Shown here: positions 26,015 through 35,712 of the stretch, one piece after another
How positions within the stretch are numbered: position 1 is the first letter of the stretch
Layout: each line of letters begins with the position of its first letter
Translations under genes and position numbers: made by a program
From: Amycolatopsis dendrobii
Lineage (GTDB): Bacteria; Actinomycetota; Actinomycetes; Mycobacteriales; Pseudonocardiaceae
Length of the DNA: 64,000 nt
Assembly (NCBI RefSeq): GCF_014145675.1
Contig: NZ_JACGZW010000001.1
Coordinates: 744,001 to 808,000 of the forward strand
Reading direction: 5' to 3'
The notes under the pieces: generated by a model
Database searches by the model: none
What the model saw: only the letters and a program-made list of their open reading frames with translations
Told to the model about the DNA's origin: nothing

Positions 26015-26749
26015 ATGACTCTGCTCAACGGCCGGACCGCTGTCGTCACCGGCGGCGCGCAAGGCATCGGACTCGCCATCGCCCAGCTGTTCGTCGCCCA
26101 GGGCGCCCGCGTGGTGCTCGGCGACATCGACGGCGCAGCGGCCGCGAAAGCCGCCGAGAGCCTGGACGGGGAAGCCGTCGGCGTCGCCTGCGACGTCACC
26201 AAAGCATCCGATGTGGACGCTTTGCTCGCCGCCGCGGACAAGGCGTTCTCCCCGGTCGACGTGTTCGTCAACAACGCGGGCATCACCCGCGACGCGACGA
26301 TGCGGACCATGACCGAGGACGAGTTCGACCAGGTGATTTCCGTACACCTCAAGGGAACCTGGAACGGCACCCGCAAGGCCGCCGCGATCATGCGCGAACG
26401 CAAGAGCGGCGCGATCGTGAACCTGTCCTCGCTGTCGGGCAAGGTCGGCATGGTCGGGCAGACCAACTACTCCGCCGCCAAGGCCGGGATCGTCGGGCTG
26501 ACCAAGGCCGCCGCGAAGGAGATGGCGCACCACGGCGTCCGGGTCAACGCGATCCAGCCCGGCCTGATCCGCACCGCGATGACCGAGGCCATGCCGCAGA
26601 AGGCGTGGGACCAGAAGATGGCCGAGATCCCGATGCACCGTGCGGGCGAGGTCGGCGAAATCGCTTCGGTGGCGCTGTTCCTCGCGTCCGATCTGTCCTC
26701 CTACATGACCGGCACGGTGCTCGAGGTGACCGGCGGGCGGTTCATGTGA
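26015..26749 (+). CDS. Short-chain dehydrogenase/reductase (FabG/3-hydroxyacyl-CoA dehydrogenase type)
   Basis: 244 aa classical SDR. Cofactor motif TGGAQGIG (12-19), NNAG at about 86-89, and catalytic Ser139, Tyr152 and Lys156. Asp37 at the end of the second strand (LGDIDG) points to NAD(H). In this operon it would oxidise a 3-hydroxyacyl-CoA to the 3-oxo ester before thiolysis. It is the only gene in the run that does not overlap its upstream neighbour (9-bp gap, with GAGGGAATCCC as binding site). Confidence 0.93.
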   Translation: MTLLNGRTAVVTGGAQGIGLAIAQLFVAQGARVVLGDIDGAAAAKAAESLDGEAVGVACDVTKASDVDALLAAADKAFSPVDVFVNNAGITRDATMRTMTEDEFDQVISVHLKGTWNGTRKAAAIMRERKSGAIVNLSSLSGKVGMVGQTNYSAAKAGIVGLTKAAAKEMAHHGVRVNAIQPGLIRTAMTEAMPQKAWDQKMAEIPMHRAGEVGEIASVALFLASDLSSYMTGTVLEVTGGRFM

Positions 26750-27612
26750 CCGGATGGGAACCGCACGCGGTCACGACCGCTGAGCTGGTGGACCCGGCCC
26801 CGGTCGCGGCCCTGGCCGCGCTGTTCGACAACGGGCTGCCGGCGCCGCGGCCGGGCGACGACCTGCCGCCGCTGTGGCACTGGGTCGCACTCCCCCGCTG
26901 GCCGGTCTCTTCCGGACTCGGCCCCGACGGACACCCCGCGCGCGGCACGTTCCTGCCGCCGATCGACCTGCCGCGGCGGATGTTCGCCGGAGGGGAAGTC
27001 CTGCTGCGCCGGGCCCCGAAGATCGGCGAGACGGTGACCCGCCGCTCCATTGTGGACTCGGTGACGGAGAAATCCGGTCGCTCCGGGAAGCTGGTGATCG
27101 TCGTGGTGCGGACCGTTCTGTCCGGTGTGGACGGTTCACCGCTGGTCGAAGAACGACAGGACATCATCTACCGCGAAGCGGGCGCGACCGCCTCCGAAGC
27201 GGCGCCCGGGGAACCTGCGGAACTGGCGGGAGCCCCGTTCCGCCGCGGCGACGACGGCTGGGGCTTCGCCACCGATCCCGCCCTGCTGATGCGTTTCTCC
27301 GCAGCCACCGCGAACGCGCACCGCATCCACTACGACTGGCCCTACGCGACCCGGACCGAGGGCTATCCCGGCCTGGTCGTGCACGGCCCGTTGATGTCCC
27401 TCGCGCTGGCCGAGGTGCTGCGGCTGGACTCCCCCGGTGCGCGGGTGACCCGGCTGGCGCACCGCAACCTGGCCCCGCTGTTCTGCGGCCAGCCCGCGCA
27501 CCTGCGCACCGAACCGCGTCCCGGCGGCGCGACCCTGACCCTCGTCGGGGACGCCGGACCGCGCACCAGCCTCGAAGCCGACTATCACGAGGAAGGCACT
27601 TCCCATGCGTGA
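26746..27612 (+). CDS. HTD2/FAS1-like dehydratase (mesaconyl-C4-CoA hydratase family)
   Basis: 288 aa, two hot-dog domains. The C-terminal half has the hydratase-2 style motif [15 protein letters not shown] followed by [16 protein letters not shown]; the N-terminal half is the FAS1-like dehydratase part ([16 protein letters not shown]). Relatives hydrate mesaconyl-C4-CoA, 3-methylfumaryl-CoA or other branched enoyl-CoA esters. Together with the CitE-like lyase it suggests hydrate-then-cleave chemistry on a branched intermediate. GTG overlaps the SDR stop (GTGA). Confidence 0.85.
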   Translation: MTGWEPHAVTTAELVDPAPVAALAALFDNGLPAPRPGDDLPPLWHWVALPRWPVSSGLGPDGHPARGTFLPPIDLPRRMFAGGEVLLRRAPKIGETVTRRSIVDSVTEKSGRSGKLVIVVVRTVLSGVDGSPLVEERQDIIYREAGATASEAAPGEPAELAGAPFRRGDDGWGFATDPALLMRFSAATANAHRIHYDWPYATRTEGYPGLVVHGPLMSLALAEVLRLDSPGARVTRLAHRNLAPLFCGQPAHLRTEPRPGGATLTLVGDAGPRTSLEADYHEEGTSHA

Positions 27613-28819
27613 CGCCGTCATCTGCGAACCTGTCCGCACGCCGATCGGCCGCTTCGGCGGAGCGCTGAAGAGCGTCCCCGCCGCCGACCTCGGCACGATC
27701 GCGCTCAAGGGCTTGCTGGAACGCACCGGCCTGCCCGCCGACGCGATCGACGACGTCATCCTCGGCCACTGCTACCCCAGCGCCGAAGCCCCCGCGATCG
27801 GCCGCGTCGTCGCCCTCGACGCCGGGCTGCCGGTCACTGTCCCCGGCATGCAGGTCGACCGGCGCTGCGGATCCGGACTGCAGTCGGTGCTGCTCGCCGC
27901 CTTGCAAGTGCAGGCGGGTGCGAGCGACCTCATCGTCGCCGGCGGCGCGGAAAGCATGTCCAACACCGTCTTTTACGCCAACGACCTGCGGTGGGGCGCG
28001 AGCGGCGCGGGCGTCCACCTGCACGACTCGCTCACGCGCGGCCGTCAGACGCCCGGCGGCAAGCACTACCCGGTGCCCGGCGGGATGCTGGAGACCGCGG
28101 AGAACCTGCGGCGGCAGTACGGCATCAGCCGCGAAGAGCAGGACCGGCTCGCCGCCGCCTCGCATCAGCGGGCCGTCGCCGCGCAGCAGTCCGGGGTGTT
28201 CGCCGAGGAGATCATCCCGGTGCCGGTCGAGACGCGGAAGGGCACCGTCGTCGTGGACACCGACGAGCACCCGCGTCCGGACACGACCGTCGAAACCCTC
28301 GCCAAGCTCCGGCCGGTGCTGGGCAAGCAGGATCCGGAGGCGACGGTCACCGCGGGCAACGCCAGCGGCCAGAACGACGCCGCCGCCGTGTGCGTCGTGA
28401 CCACCCGCGAACGCGCCGCGGAACTGGGGCTGCGCCCGCTCGTCCGGCTGGTCTCGCACGGCGTCGCCGGGGTCGAGCCGAAGGTGATGGGCATCGGGCC
28501 GGTGCCCGCTTCGGCGCTCGCGCTGGAACGTGCCGGGCTGAAGATCGCGGACATCGACCTGATCGAGCTCAACGAGGCGTTCGCCGCGCAGGCGCTGGCG
28601 TGCACCCGCGAATGGGGTTTCGGCGAGTCCGACTTCGACCGGCTCAACGTGCACGGCTCCGGGATCTCGCTGGGCCACCCGGTCGGCGCGACCGGGACCC
28701 GGATCCTCGCCACGATGGCGCGGGAAATGCAGCGCCGCGAAGCCCGCTACGGGCTGGAAACCATGTGCATCGGCGGCGGGCAGGGGCTGGCCGCGGTCTT
28801 CGAGCGGGTGTCGGAGTGA
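27605..28819 (+). CDS. Thiolase (acetyl-CoA acyltransferase)
   Basis: 404 aa. All catalytic residues of degradative thiolases are present: Cys88 in VDRRCGSGLQ, the His358 motif ISLGHPVGATG, and Cys388 in ETMCIGGGQG. It would cleave a 3-oxoacyl-CoA with CoA to release acetyl- or propionyl-CoA. It overlaps the previous gene by eight bases. The presence of SDR, thiolase and two hydratase types shows a beta-oxidation cycle in this operon. Confidence 0.95.
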   Translation: MRDAVICEPVRTPIGRFGGALKSVPAADLGTIALKGLLERTGLPADAIDDVILGHCYPSAEAPAIGRVVALDAGLPVTVPGMQVDRRCGSGLQSVLLAALQVQAGASDLIVAGGAESMSNTVFYANDLRWGASGAGVHLHDSLTRGRQTPGGKHYPVPGGMLETAENLRRQYGISREEQDRLAAASHQRAVAAQQSGVFAEEIIPVPVETRKGTVVVDTDEHPRPDTTVETLAKLRPVLGKQDPEATVTAGNASGQNDAAAVCVVTTRERAAELGLRPLVRLVSHGVAGVEPKVMGIGPVPASALALERAGLKIADIDLIELNEAFAAQALACTREWGFGESDFDRLNVHGSGISLGHPVGATGTRILATMAREMQRREARYGLETMCIGGGQGLAAVFERVSE

Positions 28820-29268
28820 CCCGGGTTTTCGGCTCGGCGGACGAGGTACGGGCCGCGCTCGGCGAGGAAATCGGGCCGACCGGGTGGTTCGCCGTCGACC
28901 AGGCGCGGATCGACGCGTTCGCCGAGGCCACCGGCGACCGGCAGTGGATCCACACCGATCCCGAGCGGGCCGCGAACGGGCCGTTCGGGTCGACGATCGC
29001 GCACGGTTTCCTCACCCTGTCGCTGATCCCGTACTTCAGCGCGCAGCTGGTCCGGCTCGACTTCGGGTCCGCGCGGATCAACTACGGGCTGGGCAAGGTC
29101 CGCTTCCCGGCGCCGGTTCCGGTCGGCTCGCGGCTGCGCGCCAGCGCGTCGTTCGCCGAGGTGAAAGAAGGCGCCGCTGGAGTCACCGTGACCACGCGGT
29201 ACACGGTGGAGCTGGAAGGCGCCGGGAAACCGGCGTGCGTCGCCGAAACCTTGGTGGTCGTGGCCTGA
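28816..29268 (+). CDS. MaoC-like dehydratase/enoyl-CoA hydratase
   Basis: 150 aa single hot-dog. The hydratase-2 motif is intact: Asp and His in [18 protein letters not shown], then [14 protein letters not shown]. These proteins hydrate trans-2-enoyl-CoA to the R-3-hydroxyacyl-CoA. The GTG overlaps the thiolase stop (GTGA), and its own stop overlaps the next start (TGATG), so it is fully embedded in the operon. Confidence 0.92.
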   Translation: MTRVFGSADEVRAALGEEIGPTGWFAVDQARIDAFAEATGDRQWIHTDPERAANGPFGSTIAHGFLTLSLIPYFSAQLVRLDFGSARINYGLGKVRFPAPVPVGSRLRASASFAEVKEGAAGVTVTTRYTVELEGAGKPACVAETLVVVA

Positions 29269-30956
29269 TGACCGATTTCTGCCGTCTCGACGAAGCCGTC
29301 TCCCGCCACGTCCGCGAGGGCGACGCGCTGCACGTCATCCTGGGCCACAGCCGGTGGAGCGCGCTGGTACGCGAGATCGCGCGGCAGCACTGGCAGCAGC
29401 CGTCGCGGTTCACGCTGATCATGGCGAGCCTGTCGTCGCTCGGCGCGGTGCTGTTCCGTTCCGGGTGCCTGGAGAAGGTCGTGACTGTCTACTCGGGAGA
29501 TTCGTTTCCCGTGTTCACCCCGAATCCGGTGTTCCAGCAGGCCTACGCGGACGGCTCGGTCGAGGTCGAGAACTGGTCTTTCCTGAGCTACATCCAGGGT
29601 CTGCGCGCCGCGGCGACCGGCGTGCCCGCAGTGGTCACCGGCTCGGTGCGCGACTCCTCGATGGCCGAGAACCCCGGCTACGCGGAGGTCGACACGCCGT
29701 TCGGCCGCATCGGCCTGGTCGCGCCGCTCACCCCCGACGTCGCGATCCTGCACGCGGCGGTCGCCGACCGGCACGGCAATCTGGCCGTCGCCCCGCCGAT
29801 GTTCGAGGGCTCGATCGGCGCGTTCGCCGCGCGTCGCGGGGTGCTGGCGACGGTGGAGAAAGTCGTCGACGACCTGCGGCCGTGGGCATCGTTCGTCCGG
29901 ATTCCGGCGCACCGGGTGCTGGCCGTGGCGGAGGCTCCCTTCGGCGCGCATCCCGGCGGAGTCTTCCCCGGTACGGACGGCGCGCGGCTGCCGGTGGACG
30001 GCTACGCCGAGGACGTCGAGTTCTGGATCGCGGCACGGGAAGCCAGCCGTTCGGCGGACTTCGACGACTGGATCCGCGAGTGGATCCTCCTGGATCACGA
30101 CGCTTACCTGGCCAAACTCGGCGAAGCGCGGCTCAACGCGCTGACCCGGACCCTCGGGCAGCCGACGCCGCCCACCGGCCGCGGCGAGCACACCGGGCCG
30201 GTGACCCGTCCGGAACGCGCGGCGACGTGGCTCGCCGCGCTCGTCCGGGCGCGGATCGCCGAAACCGGCGCCGACGGGGTGCTGGCCGGAGCCGGACTGG
30301 CGAACCTCGCCGCCTGGGCAGCCGTCGAACAGGCGAAGGCGGAGGGACACGAAGTCGCGCTGGCGGCCGAACTCGGCCTCTGGGACTACTCGCCGACCCC
30401 CGGCGACCCGTTCATCTTCAGCTTCGCCAATTTCCCGTCGTCCTCGATGCTGCTCGACACCGAACAGGCGCTGGGAAATCTCGTGAACGGCCCGGCCACG
30501 CGGTCGATCGCCTGCGTCGGAGCCGCGGAAATCGACCGGCACGGCAACATCAACACCACCCGCGTCGCCGGCGGTCCGTATCTCGTCGGTTCGGGCGGCG
30601 GCAACGACGTCGTGACCGGCGCCGACGAGACGTACGTCGTCGGCACGATGAGCCCGCGGCGGTTCATCGAAAAGTGCAGCTACATCACCAGTCCCGGCGC
30701 GCGGGTCCGGGCAGTGGTCACCGACCTCGGCATCCTCGCCCAGCGCGACGGCGAACTCGTGCTCACCGCGATCGCTCCCGGGCCGGAGCCGCTGGCCGAA
30801 CGCGTCGCGCAGGTCCGGTCGCGCTGCGGCTGGGACCTCGCTGTCGCCGACGATCTGCGCGAATTGCCCGAGGTGACCGCGGACGACGCACAACAGCTGC
30901 GCAAATACGACCGCGAAGGCTTGTTCCTCCGCGACGGCAAGAAGGGAGCGGCATGA
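29268..30956 (+). CDS. Fused class I CoA-transferase (alpha and beta subunits in one chain)
   Basis: 562 aa. Residues about 1-270 correspond to an alpha subunit (GctA/IpdA style, [16 protein letters not shown]) and about 310-545 to a beta subunit ([35 protein letters not shown]). A Pro/Gly-rich linker near 290-305 joins them. Class I transferases move CoA between acids; the usual S-E-N-G catalytic Glu motif is replaced by GSGGGNDV, as in GctB/IpdB-like proteins, some of which act as ring hydrolases. So it is either an activating transferase or a C-C hydrolase. The start at 29268 overlaps the MaoC stop. Confidence 0.85.
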   Translation: MTDFCRLDEAVSRHVREGDALHVILGHSRWSALVREIARQHWQQPSRFTLIMASLSSLGAVLFRSGCLEKVVTVYSGDSFPVFTPNPVFQQAYADGSVEVENWSFLSYIQGLRAAATGVPAVVTGSVRDSSMAENPGYAEVDTPFGRIGLVAPLTPDVAILHAAVADRHGNLAVAPPMFEGSIGAFAARRGVLATVEKVVDDLRPWASFVRIPAHRVLAVAEAPFGAHPGGVFPGTDGARLPVDGYAEDVEFWIAAREASRSADFDDWIREWILLDHDAYLAKLGEARLNALTRTLGQPTPPTGRGEHTGPVTRPERAATWLAALVRARIAETGADGVLAGAGLANLAAWAAVEQAKAEGHEVALAAELGLWDYSPTPGDPFIFSFANFPSSSMLLDTEQALGNLVNGPATRSIACVGAAEIDRHGNINTTRVAGGPYLVGSGGGNDVVTGADETYVVGTMSPRRFIEKCSYITSPGARVRAVVTDLGILAQRDGELVLTAIAPGPEPLAERVAQVRSRCGWDLAVADDLRELPEVTADDAQQLRKYDREGLFLRDGKKGAA

Positions 30957-31765
30957 GTCGCTACGCACGATTCGAGAACCTGCGAGTGGACGGGCCGGAC
31001 GAGGACGGCGTCATCGAACTCGTCCTCGACGCCCCGAACCTCAACGCGGTCAGCGAAGCCGCGCACGCCGAGCTCGCCGACATCTGGCGCGAGTTCGACC
31101 GCGATCCTTCGGTGAAAGCCGTCCTGCTGCGCGGCGAAGGCAAGGGCTTCTCCGCGGGCGGGTCGTTCGACCTGGTCGAAAAGCTGGCCACCGACTTCGA
31201 GGCCCGCTCCCGCACCATGCGCGAGGCGCGCGACCTCGTCTACAACGTGATCGACTGCTCGAAGCCGATCGTCTCGGCGATCCACGGCCCCGCCGTCGGC
31301 GCCGGACTCGTCGCCGGAGTGCTCGCGGACGTCTCCGTGGTCACCGCGAACGCGAAGATCATCGACGGCCACACCCGGCTGGGCGTCGCCGCGGGCGACC
31401 ACGCGGCGGTGTGCTGGCCGCTGCTGTGCGGGATGGCGAAAGCCAAGTACTACCTGATGACCTGCCGCCCGCTGAACGGCGCCGAAGCCGAGCGGATCGG
31501 CCTGGTGTCGCTGTGCGTCGAGGAAGAAGCCGACCTGCTGCCCACCGCCCGCGAGATCGCGCACGAACTGGCGAACGGCGCGCCCACCGCGATCCGCTGG
31601 ACCAAACAGAGCCTCAACCTCTGGTACCGCCAGCTCGCCGGCGCGATCTTCGATTCCTCGCTGGCACTGGAGTTCTACGGGTTCGGCGGTCCTGAAGTGC
31701 ACGAAGGCCTCGCTTCCCACCGCGAACGCCGCAAGCCGGACTTCTCCCGGGTGCACGACGCATGA
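30953..31765 (+). CDS. Crotonase family (enoyl-CoA hydratase/isomerase) protein
   Basis: 270 aa. The crotonase fold motifs are visible: [18 protein letters not shown] and [19 protein letters not shown]. The two catalytic Glu positions of rat enoyl-CoA hydratase are not conserved; instead the loop reads [19 protein letters not shown], as in a subgroup with H/D-rich loops whose reaction may be isomerisation, hydrolysis or decarboxylation. It overlaps both neighbours by ATGA. Confidence 0.88.
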   Translation: MSRYARFENLRVDGPDEDGVIELVLDAPNLNAVSEAAHAELADIWREFDRDPSVKAVLLRGEGKGFSAGGSFDLVEKLATDFEARSRTMREARDLVYNVIDCSKPIVSAIHGPAVGAGLVAGVLADVSVVTANAKIIDGHTRLGVAAGDHAAVCWPLLCGMAKAKYYLMTCRPLNGAEAERIGLVSLCVEEEADLLPTAREIAHELANGAPTAIRWTKQSLNLWYRQLAGAIFDSSLALEFYGFGGPEVHEGLASHRERRKPDFSRVHDA

Positions 31766-32910
31766 ACCCCGCACTGCTGGACGGATTGCGGGTGGTCGAG
31801 CTGTCCGCATACGTCGCGACGCCGTTGTGCGGGCTCACGCTCGCCCAGCTCGGCGCGGACGTCGTGCGCGTCGAACCGCTCGGCGGCGCCGCGGACCGCA
31901 CGCGTTGGCCCTTGTCCGACTCCGGGACCAGCCTCTACTGGTCCGGGCTGAACAAAGGAAAGCGGGCCGTCGCGGTCGACCTGGAGTCCGAAGCGGACCG
32001 CCGCCGGGTGGCCGAGCTGATTGTCGACGGCGGCCCGTGCGCGGTCGTGACGAACACTTCCCGGCACGCCGATCTCGGGTACGAGGCACTGAGCGCGCGG
32101 CGGCCGGATCTCATCCACGTGCTGCTGGACGGCCGAGCCGACGGCGGTGCCGCGGTCGACTACACCGTCCAAGCCGCGACCGGCTTCCCGCTGCTCACCG
32201 GCACCGGAACCGAGCCGGTCAACCACGTGGTGCCCGCCTGGGACGTGTGCGCCGGACTGTACCTCGCGGTGGGCCTGCTCGCTGCCGAACGGCACCGGCA
32301 GGTCACCGGCGAGGGCCGGTCGATCCGGGTAGCGCTGGAGGACGTCGCCCTCGCCACCGCCGGGAACCTCGGTTATCTCGCCGAAGCGCAGCTGACCGAC
32401 CACTCGCGCACCAAGTCCGGCAACGAGATCTACGGCACCTACGGCGACGATTTCGAGACCGCCGACGGTGTCCGGGTGATGATCGTGCTGCTCACCGAAC
32501 GGCACTGGCACAAGATGCTCGCCGCGACCGGACTGGCCGGCGCCTTCGCCGGGCTGAGCGAGGCGCTGGGGATCTCGTTCGCCACCGAGTCCGACCGGTA
32601 CCGGCATCGGGACGTGATCACGCCGCTGCTGGCCCGGTGGTTCGGGCAGACACCGTACGACGAGGTGGCGGAAGTGCTTGCCCGGCACCGGATTTTGTGG
32701 GAACGGTACCGCAGCTTCGCCGAACTCGGCCGGGACGGCGGCGCGGCGCTGCGGGATCTGGCGCTGTTCGGGAAGGTGGATCAGCCGGGGGCCGGGGCGC
32801 ATTGGGCGCCGAAGTCGCCGGTGCAGGTGGACGGCGGCCGGCTCGATCCACGGCCCGCGCCGGAGGTCGGCCAGCACAATGACGAGGTGCTGGGCGGGTC
32901 TGCGGGCTGA
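31762..32910 (+). CDS. Class III CoA-transferase (CaiB/BaiF family)
   Basis: 382 aa. The N-terminal [20 protein letters not shown] and [13 protein letters not shown] are typical; the catalytic Asp is Asp161 in [18 protein letters not shown]. This family activates carboxylic acids by moving CoA from a donor such as succinyl-CoA. It is the last gene of the operon and probably does the entry activation, or shuttles CoA between two intermediates. A strong hairpin follows 87 bases later. Confidence 0.92.
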   Translation: MNPALLDGLRVVELSAYVATPLCGLTLAQLGADVVRVEPLGGAADRTRWPLSDSGTSLYWSGLNKGKRAVAVDLESEADRRRVAELIVDGGPCAVVTNTSRHADLGYEALSARRPDLIHVLLDGRADGGAAVDYTVQAATGFPLLTGTGTEPVNHVVPAWDVCAGLYLAVGLLAAERHRQVTGEGRSIRVALEDVALATAGNLGYLAEAQLTDHSRTKSGNEIYGTYGDDFETADGVRVMIVLLTERHWHKMLAATGLAGAFAGLSEALGISFATESDRYRHRDVITPLLARWFGQTPYDEVAEVLARHRILWERYRSFAELGRDGGAALRDLALFGKVDQPGAGAHWAPKSPVQVDGGRLDPRPAPEVGQHNDEVLGGSAG

Positions 32911-32996
32911 CGGCGTCGGGCTCGCAGACCGAAGCCGTGATCGTGATCGCGGAACGGGTGCACGCCGGGCGCTGGAAATCCACGACGCACCCGAAC

Positions 32997-33027
32997 CGGC
33001 TCGAGGCAGCGGGTCCGCCTCGAGCCG
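32997..33027. terminator. Bidirectional hairpin between the CoA operon and the DUF2795 gene
   Basis: Perfect 11-bp arms CGGCTCGAGGC and GCCTCGAGCCG with a nine-base loop. It stands between the convergent ends at 32910 and 33038, so it can end both transcripts. No T-run. Confidence 0.65.
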
Positions 33028-33037
33028 TGGCAGGTAC

Positions 33038-33229
33038 TTACTTCTGTGCGGCTTCTTTGCTGACGCCGCTCGGTCCGTCGTACGTGCGGTCGGGCAGGCC
33101 GCGCAGCACGTCGAGCGTGCCGGAATCCGCGTCGTTGCGCTCGGCGGCGGAGACCAGGTCGTCCCGGTTGGCCGGGTAGTCGACGCCGGCGAGGTCCTTC
33201 TGCAACTGGATGGGGTTGATGTCAGCCAT
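33038..33229 (-). CDS. DUF2795 domain protein
   Basis: 63 aa. It matches the small actinobacterial DUF2795 proteins: INPIQLQKDLAGVDYPANRD at the start, then DADSGTLDVLRGLPDRTYDG. Many genomes carry several copies; the fold is helical and the function unknown, with links to stress or sporulation-like responses suggested by context elsewhere. It ends at the shared terminator with the CoA operon. Confidence 0.9.
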   Translation of the reverse strand: MADINPIQLQKDLAGVDYPANRDDLVSAAERNDADSGTLDVLRGLPDRTYDGPSGVSKEAAQK

Positions 33230-33347
33230 GGCGTCCGCCTACCCCTGCCGATCGGGAACAAACGCCCGCGCGGCAAAGCGCCCAGGTTTATCCCCGTCTG
33301 AGGCGGAAATCCCGCCAGTGACCGCACCGACGACGAGGAGACCGGAC

Positions 33348-33569
33348 ATGACCGCACCCGGGCCCGAACCGGACGACGCGCCGGGTCTCGAACCCGGCGG
33401 TTCCGTGCCGCCCGGCGACACCCCGCCCGACGCCGGGCAGACTTCGGGACTCTCGCATCCGCAACCGATGCCGTCGCGCAAACTGCCTGTTCTCTGGCTC
33501 GTCGTGGTCGCGATCATCGTGCTCGGAGTGGCCGCGTTCTTCGTGCTCCGCGCCGTCGACTGGTTCTGA
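33348..33569 (+). CDS. Small DUF6480-like single-pass membrane protein
   Basis: 73 aa. The acidic, Pro-rich N-terminus contains [19 protein letters not shown], the mark of the actinobacterial DUF6480 family, and a single C-terminal membrane helix [19 protein letters not shown]. The N-terminus probably faces the cytoplasm. GAGGAG ten bases before ATG is a good binding site. Function unknown. Confidence 0.85.
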   Translation: MTAPGPEPDDAPGLEPGGSVPPGDTPPDAGQTSGLSHPQPMPSRKLPVLWLVVVAIIVLGVAAFFVLRAVDWF

Positions 33570-33660
33570 CGAGCAAGGTTCGCAGGCCTCAGGCAAGCGG
33601 CGCGGCGTTCGCGGAAATCCGTTTCAAGCGGTGCCGCGGTGGCTTTACCGTGGCGTGGTG

Positions 33661-34191
33661 ATGACGCAGGTGATCCTTCTCAACGGTGGTTCCAGTTCGG
33701 GGAAGTCCGGGATCGTCCGGTGTCTGCAGGCACTCCTGCCTGATCCGTGGCTGGCCTTCGGGACGGATACCTTCGTTGAGGCGATGCCCGCGTCCGTGCG
33801 GGCGTCGAACGCCGGGATCGAATTCGCTCCGGACGGACAGGTGAGCGTCGGGCCGGAGTTCCGGACGCTGGAAGCGGCATGGATCGAGGGGGTCGCCGCG
33901 ATGGCCCGCGCGGGTGCCCGGGTCATCGTCGACGAGGTCTTCCTCGGCGGAACGGACTCGCGGAAGCGATGGCAGAAGGCCCTTGGCGACCTGCGGGTGC
34001 TGTGGGTCGGCGTCCGCTGCGACAGCGCGGTTGCCGCGGGCCGCGAGATCGCACGAGGTGACCGGGTCGTCGGCATGGCGGCGGCCCAGGCGGAGGTGGT
34101 CCACCGGGGCATGGTCTATGACCTGGAGGTGGACACCACGCGTACCGAATCGTTGGAGTGCGCGCGGACCATCGCCGCACACGTCAGCTGA
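33661..34191 (+). CDS. cpt: Chloramphenicol 3-O-phosphotransferase
   Basis: 176 aa, the length of the Streptomyces venezuelae enzyme, which it resembles along its whole sequence. Walker A GGSSSGKS is at residues 9-16; Asp36 in [14 protein letters not shown] matches the catalytic base that activates the C-3 hydroxyl of chloramphenicol. The later motifs [22 protein letters not shown] and [20 protein letters not shown] are also conserved. The protein would give self-protection or intrinsic resistance. No chloramphenicol biosynthesis gene is in view. A TACCGT hexamer precedes a GTG at 33658, three bases before the ATG, so a leaderless start there is possible. Confidence 0.93.
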   Translation: MTQVILLNGGSSSGKSGIVRCLQALLPDPWLAFGTDTFVEAMPASVRASNAGIEFAPDGQVSVGPEFRTLEAAWIEGVAAMARAGARVIVDEVFLGGTDSRKRWQKALGDLRVLWVGVRCDSAVAAGREIARGDRVVGMAAAQAEVVHRGMVYDLEVDTTRTESLECARTIAAHVS

Positions 34192-34281
34192 TCGGTGACC
34201 CGGCGAACTTCCGGCGAGCGCGACCGACCGAGCCGTTTGCGAGTGATCTCCGCCGGGAATTCGCGCCACGAGGTGATCGAC

Positions 34282-35712
34282 GTGGTGCGAACCGATGTGC
34301 CGGCGCGGATGGATCGGCTGCCCTGGTCTTCGTGGCATTGGCTGATGCTCGTCGGGCTGGGCACGGTATGGATCCTCGACGGGCTCGAGGTGACCATCGT
34401 CAGTGCCCTGTCGGATCGGCTGACTGAACCGGGCAGCGGGCTGGTCCTGTCCGAAACCCAGGTCGGGCTCGCGACCTCGTGCTACGTCACCGGCGCGGTC
34501 TGCGGTTCGCTGTTCTTCGGTTACCTGACCGACCGCTGGGGCCGGAAACGCCTGTTCCTGCTGACCCTCGCGCTCTACCTGCTCGCCACCGTCCTGACCG
34601 CGTTTTCCTTTGCCCCATGGTGGTTTTTCGTCATGCGGTTCCTCACCGGCGCGGGCATCGGCGGCGAGTACGCGGCGATCAACTCCGCGATCGACGAGCT
34701 CGTGCCTGCCCGTTGGCGCGCGACGGTCAGTCTCGCGGTCAACGGCTCGTACTGGTTCGGCGCGGCCGGCGGTGCGGCGCTCAGCCTGGTTCTGCTCGAC
34801 GTCGGCTTGATCCCGGCGTGGCTGGGCTGGCGGCTGGCGTTCGGGCTGGGCGCGGTGCTCGGCCTGTTCATCCTGATCGTCCGCCGCACCGTCCCGGAAA
34901 GTCCGCGCTGGTTGTTCACGCACGGCCGAGCCGAAGAAGCGGACCGAGTGGTCACCGGGATCGAAGAGCACGTCCGCGAAGCGACCGGGGAACAGCTCGA
35001 ACCGGTCGACGACACCATCGAGGTCGAGGAACGCACGCGCACCAGCCTGACCGAAGTCGCGGTGACCCTCGTGCGCAGCTACCCGAGACGGACGCTGCTC
35101 GGGCTCGCCCTCTTCGTCGGGCAGGCGTTCCTGTACAACGCCGTCTACTTCACCCAGGGTCTGGTGCTGAGCCGGTTCTTCGGCGTTTCCAGCGGATCCG
35201 TCGGGCTCTACCTGGTACCGCTCGCAGCGGGCAGTTTCGTCGGGCCGCTGGTTCTCGCGCGGTTTTTCGACTCGATCGGCCGCCGTCCGATGATCATCAC
35301 CAGCTACCTCGGCTCAGGCGTGCTGCTCGTCGGGACGGGGCTGCTGTTCCAAGCCGGCGTGCTGTCCGCGCTCACCCTGACGATCGCCTGGTGCGCGGTG
35401 TTTTTCCTGGCTTCGGCCGGTGCCAGCTCGGCGTATCTCACGGTGTCGGAGATCTTCCCGCTGGAGGTGCGCGCGCTGGCGATCGCGATCTTCTACTCCG
35501 TCGGCACCGGGCTCGGCGGGATCATCGGGCCGGTGCTGTTCGGCAGCCTGGTCGAAAGCGGCGTCGTGGCGAACGTGGCCTTCGGCTACTACCTGGGCGC
35601 GGGCATGATGATCGCTGGCGGCCTGGCCGAGGCGGTGCTGGGGATCCGGGCTGAGCGGCGTTCGCTCGAATCGGTCGCCGAACCGTTGTCGGCCAAGGCA
35701 GCGACCGGATGA
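34282..35712 (+). CDS. MFS transporter (metabolite:H+ symporter type)
   Basis: 476 aa from the chosen GTG, about 12 membrane helices. Sugar-porter-like signatures are present: GYLTDRWGRKRLFLLTLAL, the helix-5 motif RFLTGAGIGGEYAAINSAI, and ESPRWLFTHGRAEEADRVV. The frame is open from 34195, but GAGG eight bases before 34282 and the usual short N-terminus before DRLPWSSWHW favour the later start. It follows cpt by about 90 bases and couples with the AI-2E permease by ATGA. Substrate unknown; an organic acid or aromatic acid is likely, given the gentisate genes 2.4 kb away. Confidence 0.88.
   Translation: MVRTDVPARMDRLPWSSWHWLMLVGLGTVWILDGLEVTIVSALSDRLTEPGSGLVLSETQVGLATSCYVTGAVCGSLFFGYLTDRWGRKRLFLLTLALYLLATVLTAFSFAPWWFFVMRFLTGAGIGGEYAAINSAIDELVPARWRATVSLAVNGSYWFGAAGGAALSLVLLDVGLIPAWLGWRLAFGLGAVLGLFILIVRRTVPESPRWLFTHGRAEEADRVVTGIEEHVREATGEQLEPVDDTIEVEERTRTSLTEVAVTLVRSYPRRTLLGLALFVGQAFLYNAVYFTQGLVLSRFFGVSSGSVGLYLVPLAAGSFVGPLVLARFFDSIGRRPMIITSYLGSGVLLVGTGLLFQAGVLSALTLTIAWCAVFFLASAGASSAYLTVSEIFPLEVRALAIAIFYSVGTGLGGIIGPVLFGSLVESGVVANVAFGYYLGAGMMIAGGLAEAVLGIRAERRSLESVAEPLSAKAATG

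Noticed and set aside
22867..32910. Operon as a steroid ring-degradation cluster, because of the IpdAB-like fused protein
   Set aside because: Other hallmarks (KstR-type regulators, Hsa/Kst genes, the specific FadE/EchA set) are missing, and CitE and class III CoA-transferase do not fit.
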